A DNA stretch of 64,000 nucleotides from Amaurobius ferox (lineage: Eukaryota > Arthropoda > Arachnida > Araneae > Amaurobiidae): positions 6,712,649 to 6,776,648 of the forward strand of contig OX578142.1 in NCBI GenBank assembly GCA_951213105.1. Reading direction: 5' to 3'. The notes below the pieces were generated by a model that worked only from the letters and a program-made list of their open reading frames with translations, had not been told where the DNA came from and ran no database searches. The position numbers and the translations under genes were made by a program. Positions within the stretch are counted from its first letter, which is position 1; the number at the start of each line of letters is the position of its first letter. This document shows, in pieces, positions 43,126 through 55,000 of this stretch.

Positions 43126-43522
43126 AAAACTGTGGTTTACAAGCAAGCATTGTAAAACTTAACGAATTAGGATAATGTCATTTAATTTGTTAACATTTGC
43201 ATTGTTGCCTAGCGTTTAAGAGTCATTTTAGTTTTCCTTTCAAACTGTACATATTGACTGTAGATCAATTGTGGACACCTAATAATCCCATTCCGAGACA
43301 CTGCTCGACAGGGCCACCCGCCCGGAGGGCCTAGCTGCGAAGGGCGTGCCGGAAGCAGCCATGACTTATATAATGGAATGATTTTTTTTCTTACATAATG
43401 CAATGAATTTATTTCTTTCACAGTGTTAAAACAATGTATAAGATTCACGGATTTGTTCCGGTGTAATTTTTATAAGAGTTTTGCGTCGTAAATCCTGAGC
43501 AACGCCGGGTAATCACTGCTAA
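43126..43522 (+). mobile_element. Helitron 3' tail with candidate CTAA terminus
   Basis: Downstream of the helicase, 'gagcaacgccgggtaatcac' (about 43,499-43,516) is followed by CTAA at 43,519-43,522 and then T. Helitrons end in CTRR, usually just after a GC-rich short hairpin, and insert between A and T. The GC-rich segment fits, but the hairpin is imperfect, so the end is tentative. 43,310-43,360 is unusually GC-rich. Confidence 0.45.
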
Positions 43523-44160
43523 TAGACAAATAAATCAGAACGTAAGATAATTAGAATATATCTTCTTTATCTATAAAATGAAGTAAAAGGATATTTTTAA
43601 CCCCGCAGGATACCGAAATTAGAAAAAAATAATTTCTGATATCCCGGGATGTAAAAAATATCCCGGATTGCAATCTTAAAATTATATCTCAGAAAGCACA
43701 AACTATTTCTTGCACGCATACAAAACGCGCGGTCTCGCAGTTTCGTTTTTCCAAAACCGCCAAATATCGCCAAAATGTAGTAAAACGCAGTTTAAGATAT
43801 TTTAATGAATATTTTTTTATAATTACATTGATGGAATAATTTTTTCATGAAACTCAGCAATATCTCTTACAATTTTTTTTTATCCTCCAAAGCTTAAGGG
43901 GAGCAGAAATAATTAAAAAAATATATTTTTTCTTTCAAGGACGCTTTGCCATTCACCTTCTCCCATTAAACTACAGGGGAAACGGAACGCTCTGGGCGGG
44001 AAGAGTCCCTGAAGTCACATGCCAACGGTTTCGGTCTTTCATTAGGGTTGTCTCTACTTGATTACTCCTCGAAGGTCTTCACCCGTCACCTCCATAATGA
44101 GACCAACACCCAAGGCAGGAAAACGAAAAATGCACTCATCAAATTTGATATTTGTTTTAA
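43523..44160. other. Stretch without recognisable gene
   Basis: Mixed composition with repeated 'tatcccggga' elements around 43,640-43,670. No coding region or transposon end recognised. Confidence 0.35.
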
Positions 44161-44167
44161 AAAATAA

Positions 44168-44510
44168 CAGAGGAAACAATTACTTTTTTATTACAAATAC
44201 CTTATAATTATAGTTTGTAATCCATTTTGAACATGAAACAGAATAGCATTTTATATCACCATGACTAGAGGCATAATCCTAAATAATAATATTAATTATA
44301 GTAACAATAACTTTCTATTTATGCAATTAGGGATTGCAATCTCGGATGCTTTCATAATCTCTGGATTTCGGGAATAACATTTTTTTAATCCCAATATCTC
44401 ACGGGCTTGGGAATTTAATTTTACTTTAAAGGAAACTCTAATTTATGGTCTTACGTTTCAATTTCCACGTAAAAGACTAAGTTTTAGACCATTTCACGCA
44501 AAAAATGAAC
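44168..44510 (+). repeat. Dispersed repeat block, direct copy of 45,321-45,640
   Basis: Shared segments in the same order include 'catgactagaggcataat' and 'aatccattttgaacatgaaa' (the second copy reads 'aatccattttaaacatgaaa'). The copies are diverged and separated by about 1.15 kb. Confidence 0.75.
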
Positions 44511-44997
44511 ATCAATAAACGCAATATCAGTCCTAGGATTCAGAATATAGCAGACTTCAAGCAAAAGGAATTTAAATTGTGGATGGAAGTACAAATGATG
44601 TGATAAATTCTCCCATATTATTCTCCGTTTGCAAATTTTATAAATTGGTAAATTGGTCATGACGGAAAGAGGATGATATTGAGGACTAGAACCATGTATT
44701 TCGATGTGAGAAGCCAGCGATGTAAAATCATCATTGCCGTATCTAGGGGTGGTTTAGGTGTACACACGCCCTTTGAAAAAATGTCGATTCTTAATTAAAT
44801 AGTTAATTTTAGGTATGATACATACGATAGGAGAAATAAAATGTATATTTTATTTCCTGCTAATAATAGTAAAATAAATCACACCAATCTTTACTTCAAC
44901 ATTATTATTGAAATTTGTTACAAACAAGGATCACATATGAAAAAATGTGACAAACAAATCAAATATTTCATTTCTCTACTTTCCAACATAGTTGTAA
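44511..44997. other. No feature recognised
   Basis: AT-rich, with no supported frame, repeat or motif. Confidence 0.35.
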
Positions 44998-46083
44998 CGT
45001 GTTTCTGACTTGAGTCATTCTGTCTGTCCGTTCGCACGATAACTGCCGTAAAAGTGACTTGATCAAAATGGAATTTTAGTATGTTGGAGACATTTGGGAA
45101 AGAAAATGAATAATATCACTCAATTAATTTCAGATTTTAACCGAGTTGAAAAAATGAAATACATTGAGCCCTAATGAGACTTAATTTTTCAAACATTTTT
45201 TAAGCAAAGTTGAAATTCAAAAATTTTAGGAAATATTCTAATTATCACATAAAATGTGTAAGAAATTTTTCAACAAAATATGTTTAGTAGTTTTTAAAAT
45301 AAAAATTTAAATAATAATTACAACGGAGGAAATAATTATTTTTTATTACAAATATCTTGTATTTATGGTTTATAATCCATTTTAAACATGAAACAGAATT
45401 AAGGATAGCGTTTTATATAACCATGACTAGAGGCATAATAAATAATAATAATAATAATAGTAATAACTTCTTATTTATGCTTTCATGCAATTGGGGATTT
45501 CAATTTCGGGATTTCGGGGGAAAAAAATGTTATTCCAATATCTCACGGGATTAGAAATTTTAATTTTACTTTTAAAGAAAACCCTAATTTATGTTCTTAC
45601 GTTTCAATTTTCAAGTAAAAAAGATTTAGACCATTTCAAATTATCCCATAAAATATATAAAAAAATGAATGCAAAATATGTTTGGTAGTTTTTTAAATAA
45701 AAATTAAAATAATAAATACACCCATATTATATGAAGAGATCACGTGACCCACTTCAAAATAAAATATGGCATCCATCTTGTGTCAAAATTTTAAAGTTCT
45801 TTTTAATTTACATTTAGTGTTGTATCCGTCCTAAAACCGCTTTATTTTCATTCATTTTATATAGAGAAGCAGACGACTCATATTTTGATGACGTCATTTG
45901 AATAACATTTATTTTGTTTTTCGATGAAGTTTTAAGTTTTCAAGTATAATAAATTACTGCAGTACTGTGATAATTTTAAAAATATCAGCGCTGAATATAT
46001 CATATTTACAGATGTTTAAATAAAATTGCAGTTCAATTGGAAAGTGTTTCATAATCAATGCTTTATGCATGATTAATCTTTCT
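44998..46083 (-). repeat. Dispersed repeat, inverse of 868-1,965
   Basis: Reverse complement of the repeat near the left edge, sharing the 'ttcgcacgataactgccgta' end and the 'atgcatgattaat' end. The block 45,321-45,640 inside it is an extra insertion relative to the left copy. Confidence 0.7.
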
Positions 46084-47400
46084 GGTTTTGCAAATCCATC
46101 GTTTATCTTCAGAATTCTTTACTGCTACTTTAAAAAGTATTATAAAATACAACTTTTCTTTTTAATTATCTATTATGCAAAATATAGTCTTTGACCATTT
46201 TTTTAAAATCTTGTAATAGAACATGGTTACAAAATATGGAACAATTTCAGAGAAATTAATTCACCATAATCTGAACAGATGCGATTTTCTGAAGTAATCA
46301 GTGTTGCAATCAGTTTAAGTTTTAGGTTTGCTAGACTATCAAGTTAATCCATGATTTTACTTATTATATGACAAATAGAATAAATACTAGTTCTACCATT
46401 TATGACTGAAAATATTTTACGATAGTAATGCGATTTTAAAGTTGAGATTTCAGTAAGATTTTTATATGAAATAATATTATAATGAAAAATCTATTAATTA
46501 GTAATAGTAATCATAAACTTCTTTTTGGAAAAATACATCCAAAAATACATCCATTTATATGAAAGGAAATAAGGTTGAATTGTTTTTGACCAGAATAGTA
46601 TGTCTATGATGGAATCAATAACAGAATTCCAGCCTTGCTTATCTTAAATAATAAAAGGCAATGTCTGTATGTGTGTGTCCTATACACTATAGACTCAGAG
46701 ACCGCGCGTCGCAGAGCTACGAAATTTGGCAAAGGTAACACGTTAAAACCGATTTTTAAAGTTTGAATTATTATTTTTTATTATTTAATGTATTATGCGA
46801 TTTCGACCAATTTTCCCCTTTATTCTCCACCATCCAGACGTCGTAGAAAAAAACAAATCACATGACCAGAAAGAGCAGTCAATTACGAGTAAAAATATAT
46901 CAATTTCAAATCTCAATTTCAATTTCTATTATTTTTTAAAGATTTTAAAACAAAGTCACTTTCGACTCAAAAATACGAACTTTCGTTTTTAAATCCTCGC
47001 ATCCGAAAAAGTATCGAGAATTTCGACTAATAATTTACATTTTTAGAAAGCTCAAACATCAGGCTCTCTTACAAGCCCAATCTGGTCAAGAAATAATTAT
47101 AAATAGCAGCCCGATCCTGATTTTAAAAAAGTAATGATTTTAAATTTCTCGACAACTTCACGGCGAAGATCCGATTTTTCTACCACATGCACGCGCAGCC
47201 GGGGATGTCACGCCGCTTCCATGGAGATTGTGAATCGGATCAGGTTATTTTAAATGATGGAATTAAGAGCTTAGCATATGGTCATTATAAAATTTAAATG
47301 ATTCTATTACGGTTGATTGAATTGTGGTGATGTATTGTATACATCGGGTGAAATTATTATTTTTATATTTTAAATGACGGAACGATATGGATTTTTTAAA
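46084..47400. other. Unclassified repeat-like sequence
   Basis: Around 46,650-46,740 there is 'aataaaaggcaatgtctgta' followed by 'gcagagctacgaaatttggc', a phrase type often seen in animal interspersed repeats. I cannot assign a class. No gene is supported. Confidence 0.35.
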
Positions 47401-47402
47401 TA

Positions 47403-47518
47403 GATATTTTAATTTATGTATATTTTAAATGGTTATTTTAATTTATGTATATTTTAAATGGATATTTTAATTTATGGATATTTTAAATGGATATTTTAAT
47501 TTATGGATATTTTAAATG
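47403..47518. repeat. 29-bp tandem repeat, four copies
   Basis: The unit 'atattttaatttatg' plus '(t/g)atattttaaatgg' is repeated four times with single-base differences. Confidence 0.85.
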
Positions 47519-47765
47519 ACGGAATGGCGGAATGAGGATGATGGAATTACGAGCTAGCATATGATCATCATAAAATTGAAATGATTGAATTATGGTTTGT
47601 ACGGTTTTCGGCCTAGGGACAATTAAAAACCGAATTAGTGTTTGCTTTTTATAAGGTTTTTGGCTCATTATGATGGATTGAATTGTGGCGATGTATTGTT
47701 TACATCGGGTTGTGGTTGGGATCACAATGAAAAAATTTAAACACTGAATAAATAAAAAAATAAGT

Positions 47766-48006
47766 AAAAAGAAAGTTATGGAGATTGTCGCGGTGATATT
47801 ACATTATATTTTAAACGCGGGAATTGCATTCGGTAGGCCCGGGTTCGATTCCCACCACTGCCAAAACTGCTGTCGTGTTCACGCGGAGTACGATCACGTT
47901 AAACATGTGGGTTCGTAAGTCCTTTCGAGAGGTTGGTGGCAAGGGAAGGAGGGTAATGTCCCTGTGGATGCCTCCCCCACTGGGTTCCAGTCTAAATTGG
48001 GTGAAT
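47766..48006 (+). repeat. tRNA-derived SINE, first copy (A-box region replaced)
   Basis: Shares the segment from 'cgcgggaattgca' through the B box GGTTCGATTCC (47,842-47,852) to 'ccactgggttcca' with the copy at 48,032. The A-box half is replaced by AT-rich sequence. Both copies are preceded by 'aaaaagaaagttatggagat', so the pair looks like a tandem dimer or serial insertion. Confidence 0.75.
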
Positions 48007-48031
48007 AAAAAGAAAGTTATGGAGATTGTCG

Positions 48032-48300
48032 CGGAGGGCGCGGTTGCCCAGTGGTTAGCGCGCGGGAATTGCACTCGGTAGGCCCGGGTTCGATTCCCGC
48101 CACTACCAAAACTGCCGCCGTGTTCACGCGGAGTACGATCACGTTAAACATGTGGGTCCGTAAGTCCTTCCGAGAGGTTGGTGATAAGGGAAGGAGGTTA
48201 CGGTCCCCGTGGATGCCTCCTCCACTGGGTTCCGATTTAAAGTGGGTGGCACTTCCTGGCCGTCCAAATAGTTACCTTACACCTTTCTGGTAGATCGGAT
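48032..48300 (+). repeat. tRNA-derived SINE, complete head
   Basis: The head has an RNA polymerase III A box (TTGCCCAGTGGTT, 48,044-48,056) and B box (GGTTCGATTCC, 48,087-48,097), 43 bp apart, as in tRNA-derived SINEs. A tRNA-unrelated body follows to 'gtccaaatag' and a tail beginning 'ggtctgggtctt'. It is not a functional tRNA: the cloverleaf 3' half is absent. Confidence 0.85.
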
Positions 48301-48600
48301 GGTCTGGGTCTTAACAACTCCACGGGGTTACGGCGCTAGCGAGTTTGCCACGGTCAGAATTTTCAAGGGTATGGTCTGGGTCTCAACAACAACTCCACGG
48401 GTCACGGTCAGAATTTTCAAGGGAATGGTTTGGGTCTCAACAACAACTCCACATGGTTATGGCGCCAGCGAGTTTGCCACGGTCAAAGATTTCAAGGATA
48501 TGGTCTGGGACTCAACAACTCCACGGGGTTATGGAGCCAGCGAGTTCGCCACGGTCAGAATTTTCAAAGGGAGCGAACAGGCTGGTCGCGGAAGACGGCT
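48301..48600 (+). repeat. Four tandem repeats of SINE-tail sequence
   Basis: The unit begins 'ggtctgggtctcaacaac', passes through 'gcgagtttgccacggtca', and ends 'gaattttcaaggg'. Four copies of about 54-75 bp start at 48,301, 48,372, about 48,427 and about 48,502. The overlapping open frames in all registers are repeat artefacts. Confidence 0.8.
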
Positions 48601-49882
48601 AGTACTTTAATAATTTCACTATTTTTCAAATGGGACATTTCGAAACAGTTTTCAAGGCCTTTGAAATTTTTATAATTCAAGCAAATTTGGCAGTGTGATT
48701 GTGAATTTGTTATAGTTAAAAAAATTCTTTAATTTTATATATATTTTTTCAGAATTCTTTTCAACTATAATATAGAATGAGTACTTTTTGAAAGAAATGC
48801 AAAGGAGCTCTTCCTTGTCAAGAATCTGAAAAAATATTAAAATGTTTTCATATTCTGTTAGACCACAATATACACATGTTTATTGTACCTTAATAAAAAT
48901 AAAAACCATGTAAACGTTTTCTGATCGTCTTATTTAAAAGTTTATTAATAGAATGCGATTTTTTTCAGCCCTTGGTCTTCAAGCAGCTTAATAAGAATGC
49001 TTAGTTGAAAATTTGAAATTCAATTTTAAATAATTTTTTTTTTTTTTTTTTAATTTTTACTATACAGCTTGCAACTCTGTTTAACATTTTTAATTCTTCT
49101 ATGTAAATGATGACATACCATTTTATTTTGTGGTGAGTGATGGTGAGTGATGGTGAGTGATCACAAATGATGGCTATATCCATCTAGAATATTATCCTAT
49201 ATTACAGCACACCGTATTCTTATATATTTATATTCTTAAAACATGTCTAAAAATTTTGATGAAATGAAGTGACTCTACCATTAGCAGGTACAAGATAGCA
49301 ATTTAGAGAGATCTCGACTTTGGAAAAATCTATTTACACCCCCAAACTATTTATACCCTCTTTTGAAGTAAGTGAGTAATGCGAGTTTAATCATTGTTAG
49401 GATAGTTCGAAAAGAGTCCAATATTCAGCTTCACCTCATTTATATGGGATCCAGGTGGATCAAGATCAACAATTATAATAATTATCAGATACATGTTAAA
49501 GAGCATTTATGGTGCTACTCAATCTGCTTAACGAATCAGTTGCTAGCGAATGTGATATTTATATTTCGTCAATTAAAAAAAAACTCTAACCAAGATGCTT
49601 AAGAATGCTGAACTGCATAATGTTTATTTAGAATAAAAGAGACATATTTCTATAAATATTACTAGGATTTTATCTTGAAACAGACCTAAAGATGCCTTGT
49701 GGACATCAAAATTTGAACTTTAATAGGGAGAGCATGACATTGTTGGAAGAAAACTCATCCCTTCCTTTCTTTGGATGCCTACAATGTTTACAAGACCAAT
49801 GTGAGAGGCATGATCAGAATCTCCATCTTTTATATGATACGCAATGTTCAGAAACTTAATATAAATAATTTAAACTGTGACA
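48601..49882. other. No gene recognised; short repeats only
   Basis: Contains a T-run (about 49,028-49,051), three copies of the 10-bp 'tgatggtgag' near 49,133-49,160, and AT-rich sequence. No supported coding region. Confidence 0.4.
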
Positions 49883-50034
49883 CAATATGTAACTTATGAC
49901 TAGCTGAAGAAACCAAAGAATGGAAATTTTTGCCTTCGTTATTGCTGATCGTTATTGTGACAATATGTAACTTATGACTAGCTGAAGAAACCAAAGAATG
50001 GAAATTATTGCCTTCGGTATTGCTGATCTTTTAA
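49883..50034. repeat. 78-bp tandem duplication
   Basis: 'caatatgtaacttatgacta' begins at 49,883 and again at 49,961, and the copies differ at a few bases. Confidence 0.9.
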
Positions 50035-50468
50035 TTTTGAAGGCCTCCTATATTGATTGATAATTTAATCAACCTTTTATGCGGTTAAATAATAAAATAA
50101 TTATTTTAGGTACATGTTTGTGGATTATTCCAGTTTGAGCATGTTTTTCGTTTTTACTAAGCAGTAGCTTTCCCCTGATTAAGTTTATTTTGGACAAGAC
50201 TGGACAACTTCAATCAGTGGTGTGGAAGGTATTCGGGGGCCTGGAGATATTATGAAACTCAAATACCTACTATAGAATTGTAAAAACAAGCTGGAACCTA
50301 AATTATTTTTTCTCTTTAATCAAGTTTTGTGCCTTTGGAAAAAACTTCTATGAATGTTATTCTTCGAATGTTAATATTTATAGGGTGAATTAAATAAAAT
50401 GGTGACAAAAATGTCCATCCCTGGGAATCAAAAGACAACATTTAAATTTTGTGCAAAAAAGTCTTTGA

Positions 50469-50559
50469 CACATTTAACTAAATCCTCTCCCGCCGTCCAA
50501 ACAGCTGCTCAAATCCTCGGATGAGTCGGAAAGTCTGGGTCTTCCACATTTAACTAAAT
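50469..50559 (+). repeat. 5'-truncated SINE insertion with 15-bp target-site duplication
   Basis: CACATTTAACTAAAT occurs at 50,469-50,483 and 50,545-50,559, exactly bordering 61 bp. The inner sequence ('gccgtccaaac', 'ctcggatgagtcgg', 'gtctgggtctt') resembles the 3' body and tail of the SINE at 48,250-48,310. Long perfect duplications are the mark of LINE-driven insertion. Confidence 0.75.
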
Positions 50560-51004
50560 GTATGATTGATTAATATTTCTACTTCTTCATTTTTTTTACT
50601 TCATAAAATGTGAAAATGTTACACAAAATGTTTGAAAATTAAATATCAAGAAAATAATAAAATGGATACGTTGAGTCTTTTATTTATATATAAATAGAAA
50701 AAGAATAAAAGTAATAATTTGCATCTATATTATCTCAAGATATTAATTTTGGTTGATTTTCTGCATTATTTAAATTTTAATGTTCAATTTTCATGTCACA
50801 TTTACATAATTTTATGATTTATAAAGTGAAACAAATATTTAACATTATCATAGGATTTAAAGAAGTGGGGAGAGATGAAGTTAATCAAATTCGAAGATCG
50901 TGGTTTTAACCTCCACTTCGGAGCACGTCACACACACATATATATATTAGACATGTATATTAATGAAAGTTAATTATAAAAAACCCTAACACAATTTCTA
51001 CTAA

Positions 51005-51200
51005 AATGAACTGGTTTACAACGTAAAATGGAGTGCAAATCAAGATTAATAAACATACGTACGTTTTGAAAATTAACTGGATTTTCTTCAGTGTAAAAAT
51101 ACTTTTTACATTGAAGACGGAAATCCAGTTAATTTCCGAAACATACGTAGGTATATATACCCTGATTTGCTCAGCATTGTACGTTATAAACCAGTTCATT
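51005..51200. mobile_element. Foldback MITE, about 196 bp
   Basis: The ends 'aatgaactggttta' and 'tataaaccagttcatt' are inverted. The match extends inward through 'aaattaactggattt' and 'aaatccagttaattt' to a short central region, so the whole element can fold into one imperfect hairpin. Frames on either strand within it are artefacts. Confidence 0.75.
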
Positions 51201-52039
51201 ATTGATTTTGAATGCTTTCACTTGCTTTACCAATCTCCTGTTTGCGGAGGGGGGGGGGGGGTACCTCTTAACACGCTTATTCAACGTGCTGTATAACGTT
51301 CTGAAATGGTTCTAGAAACACGTGTCTACGGAAATAAAAATGTTCTCAGAAGTATAGTATTCGACGTGCTATACCACGTGAAAAAACTGAGTTAAAGCAC
51401 CAATCCTGTACGTGCCATTCGACTGTGGTTCGCTGCGATATGTAGACGGCTTTCGGCGCATGCTGCTAGAACGTGCTCAGTACGTACCCATAATACGTGC
51501 TATGTGACCGTAGTACATGCACGGAACGTTTTCGTAGTACTAAATCTGTACGTACACTGAAAGTGCCGGTGCTACTTGGGTATATGTAATTAAACCAATT
51601 TTCTTAACTAGAATTCTTTTTTTTAATGGAGCTGTTGCCACTAATTCCAAAAAATTAATTTAAATACGTAAAAACATTGATAATTTTAGAGAAATACAAC
51701 ATTACCATCCATCGTTCTCGAATATAATATTCACAATTTCTGTACATACCTGGAAAAGGAAAAAAAAATATTTAAAGTTTGTTTTAAAAGTAATATATTT
51801 TATTTTCTATACAAATTGATTCAAATTAAAGATCATGTGTAGGCAATACTACGGGATCCAACTACCAAAACTACCGGATCAAAACCCAATTGCGTACACA
51901 CACATTTCCGAGTTTGTTTGGAACACTAGTTTGAATTTCGGCTGAATTTGCTTACTGCATATCTTAACTAACAAACAACGGGACAAAAGATATCCGAAGA
52001 TTGCAAATTGTGAGTGGCTAAGCATTGCAACTGTCGAAA
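51201..52039. other. No gene recognised; poly-G run
   Basis: A G homopolymer interrupted once lies at about 51,246-51,260. The region 51,300-51,560 is rich in 'acgtgct' words (repeats of 'cgtgctata', 'tacgtgct'), a degenerate short-word repetition. No gene is supported. Confidence 0.4.
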
Positions 52040-55000
52040 TGCCTTAAGAGTATAAAAAGTCTACAGTATTTTTCTTCAGAAATCGAAACCGCATACTCGT
52101 GTGTTCTTGCGATTCGCACAACTAAGGAAAGAGTGCGCTTTCAATTCGCATAGTAGTATATCCCATAGAGAGCTCTAAACACCTGATCTTTAATTTGAAA
52201 TTTATCATTATTAAATACGAAAGCAAGTAATTAAGAGAACGGACAGATCAAAGTTTATTTCAATTCTAATTTACAGTGCGAAAAGCAGTAAGAAATAAAA
52301 TGGAAAATATTACAAAAACAGAAATACTGAAGACAAAGTTTGTAGTATTTTTCATTCGAAATCGTAATCGCATATTCGTGTGTTTTTGCGATTCGCAAAA
52401 CTCAGGAATGAGTGCGCTTGCAATTCGCACAACTTAGGAAAGAGTGCGCTTGCAGTTCGCACAGTAGCATTTCCACAAGAGAGTTCGAAACACCAGAACT
52501 TATACTTGAAATATATAATTATTAAATACACAACAAAATTATTAATGGAACGGATCAAAGTTTATTGCAATTCCAATTTCATGTAAGCAAAACAGCAAGA
52601 AATAAAATAGAAAATTTCAGCGAATTAGATATACGGTACAAAACGCCTAGAGTATTTTTATTCATAAATCAAAATTGCATACTCGTCTGTTCCTGTGAAT
52701 TCGCACAACTTACGAAAGAGTGCGCTTGCAATTCGCACAAATCAGGAAAGAGTGCGCTTGCAATTCGCACATTTCAGGAAAGAGTGGGTTTGCAATTCGC
52801 ACCGTAGTATTTCCTCTAGAGAGCTCGAAATGCCTGATCTTTAACTTGAAATATATCATTATTAAATACGAAAGAAAATTAATAAGATCAATGTTTATTG
52901 CAAATCCAATAAAAGTGAGCAAAGCAGCAAGAAATGAAATGGAAATTATCAAAGAAACAGATATACCGTATAAAAAGCCTATAATATTTTTCTTCAGAAA
53001 TCGAAACAGCATACTTGTCTGTTTTTGAGATTCGCACAACTCAGGAAAGAGTGCGCTTGCAATTCGCAGAGTTGTATAACCTCTAGAGAGCTCGAAACAC
53101 CTGATCTTTAAACTGAAATATATCATTATTGAATACGAAAGCAAACTATTAAGAAAAAAGTCCAAAGTTTAATGCAATTCCAATTTAAAATGAGCAAAGC
53201 AGCAAGAAATAAAATTGCAAATATAAAAGAAACAGATATACCGTATAAAAAGCCAATAGTATATTTCTTCTGAAATCTCAACCGCATACTCGTGTGATTT
53301 TGCGATTCGCGCAACTCAGGAAAAAGTGGGTTTGCAAATCGCACAGTAGTATATATCCTCTAGAGAGTCCGAAACACCTGATCTTTAACATGAAATATAT
53401 CACAACTACGAAAGCAAGTAATTTAGAGAACGAACGGATCAATGCTTATTGCAGTGAAAATTTACAGTGCGCAAAGCAGCAACAAATTAAAAGAAAAATA
53501 AATAAGAAGCAGATATTCCGAATACAATGGTTATAGTACTTTTCGCCAGAGATCGAAACAGAATACTCGCGCCTTCTTGCGATTTACACAATACAAGAAA
53601 AATAACCAAGAAACAGATATTCCAAATACAAAGCCTGTAGTATTTTTCGCCAGAGATCGAAACAGGATACTCGTGTGTTCTTGCGATTTACACAAAACAG
53701 GATTATTAGGAGAACGAATAAATGTTTGATGCAATTCCAATTTAAAATGAGCAAAGCAGAAAGAAAGGAAATGCGAAAATAGCACAGAATCTGATATACC
53801 GTAAAAAACCCCTAAAGTATTTTTCTTCAGAAATGGAAACAGAACACTCGTGTGTTCTTGCATTTCGTAGAACACAGGAAAGAGTGCGCTTGCAATTCAC
53901 ACAGTAGTATTGCTTCCAGAGAGCTCGAAACACCTGACGTTTAACTTGAAAAATATCCTTAATAAATACGAAAGCAAATTATTAAGGGAACGGATAATTG
54001 CTGATTGCAATTCCAATTTAAAATGAGCAAAGCAACAAGAAATAAAATGGAAAATACCAAGAAACAGATATTCCGAATACAAATGCTGTAGTATTTTTCT
54101 TCAGAAATCGAAATCGCATACTCGTGCGTCCGTGCGATTCGCACAACTCAGGAAAGAGTGCGCTTGCAAATCGCAAAACACCTGATGTTCAACTTGAAAT
54201 ATATCATTATTGAATACGAAAGCAAATTATTACGAGAACGAACGGATCACTGTTTATTGCAATTCTAATTTACAGTGTGCAAAGCAGCAAGAAATGAAAT
54301 GGAAAATATTAAAGAAACAAATATACCGAATACAAAGACTGTTGTACTTTTCTACAGAAATCGAAACCGCATACTCGTGTGTTCGCGCGATTCACACAAC
54401 TCAGGAAAGAGTGCACTTGCAATTCGCACATGAGAATTGCATCTAGAGAGCTCGACACAATTGATCTTTAACTTGAAATACATCATTATTAAATACGAAA
54501 GCAAAGAGAACGAACGGATCAATGTTTATTGCAATTACAATTTACAGTGCGCAAAGCAGAAAGAAATAAAAAGGAAAATATCCAAGACGCAGATATTTTG
54601 AATACAAAGCCTATAGTATTCTTCTCCAGAGATCGACACCACATACTCGTGTGTTCTTGCAATTCGCACAACTCAGGCAAGAGTGCGCTAACAATTCGCC
54701 CAGTAGTATTTCCGCTAAAAAGCTCAAAACATCTGATCTTTAACTAACTTGAAATAAATCATTATTAAATATGAATGCAAATTATTAAGAGAACGAATCA
54801 ATGTATATTGCAATTCCAATTTAATGTGAGCAAAGTAGCAAGATATGAAATAGAAAATATTAAAGATACAGATATTCCGAATTTAAAGCCTGTAGTGTTT
54901 TTCTTCAGAAATCGAAATCGCATACTCGTGTGTTCTTGCGATTCGCACAACTCAGGAAAGAGTGCGCTTGCAATTCGCATAGTTGTATATCCTCTAGAAA

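Noticed and set aside
48044..48097. tRNA gene from A and B boxes
   Set aside because: The pol III boxes are present, but the 3' half cannot form an acceptor stem and the sequence is a repeated SINE.
48299..48675. Overlapping proteins rich in Gly, Ser and Arg
   Set aside because: They are translations of the tandem SINE-tail repeats in different frames.
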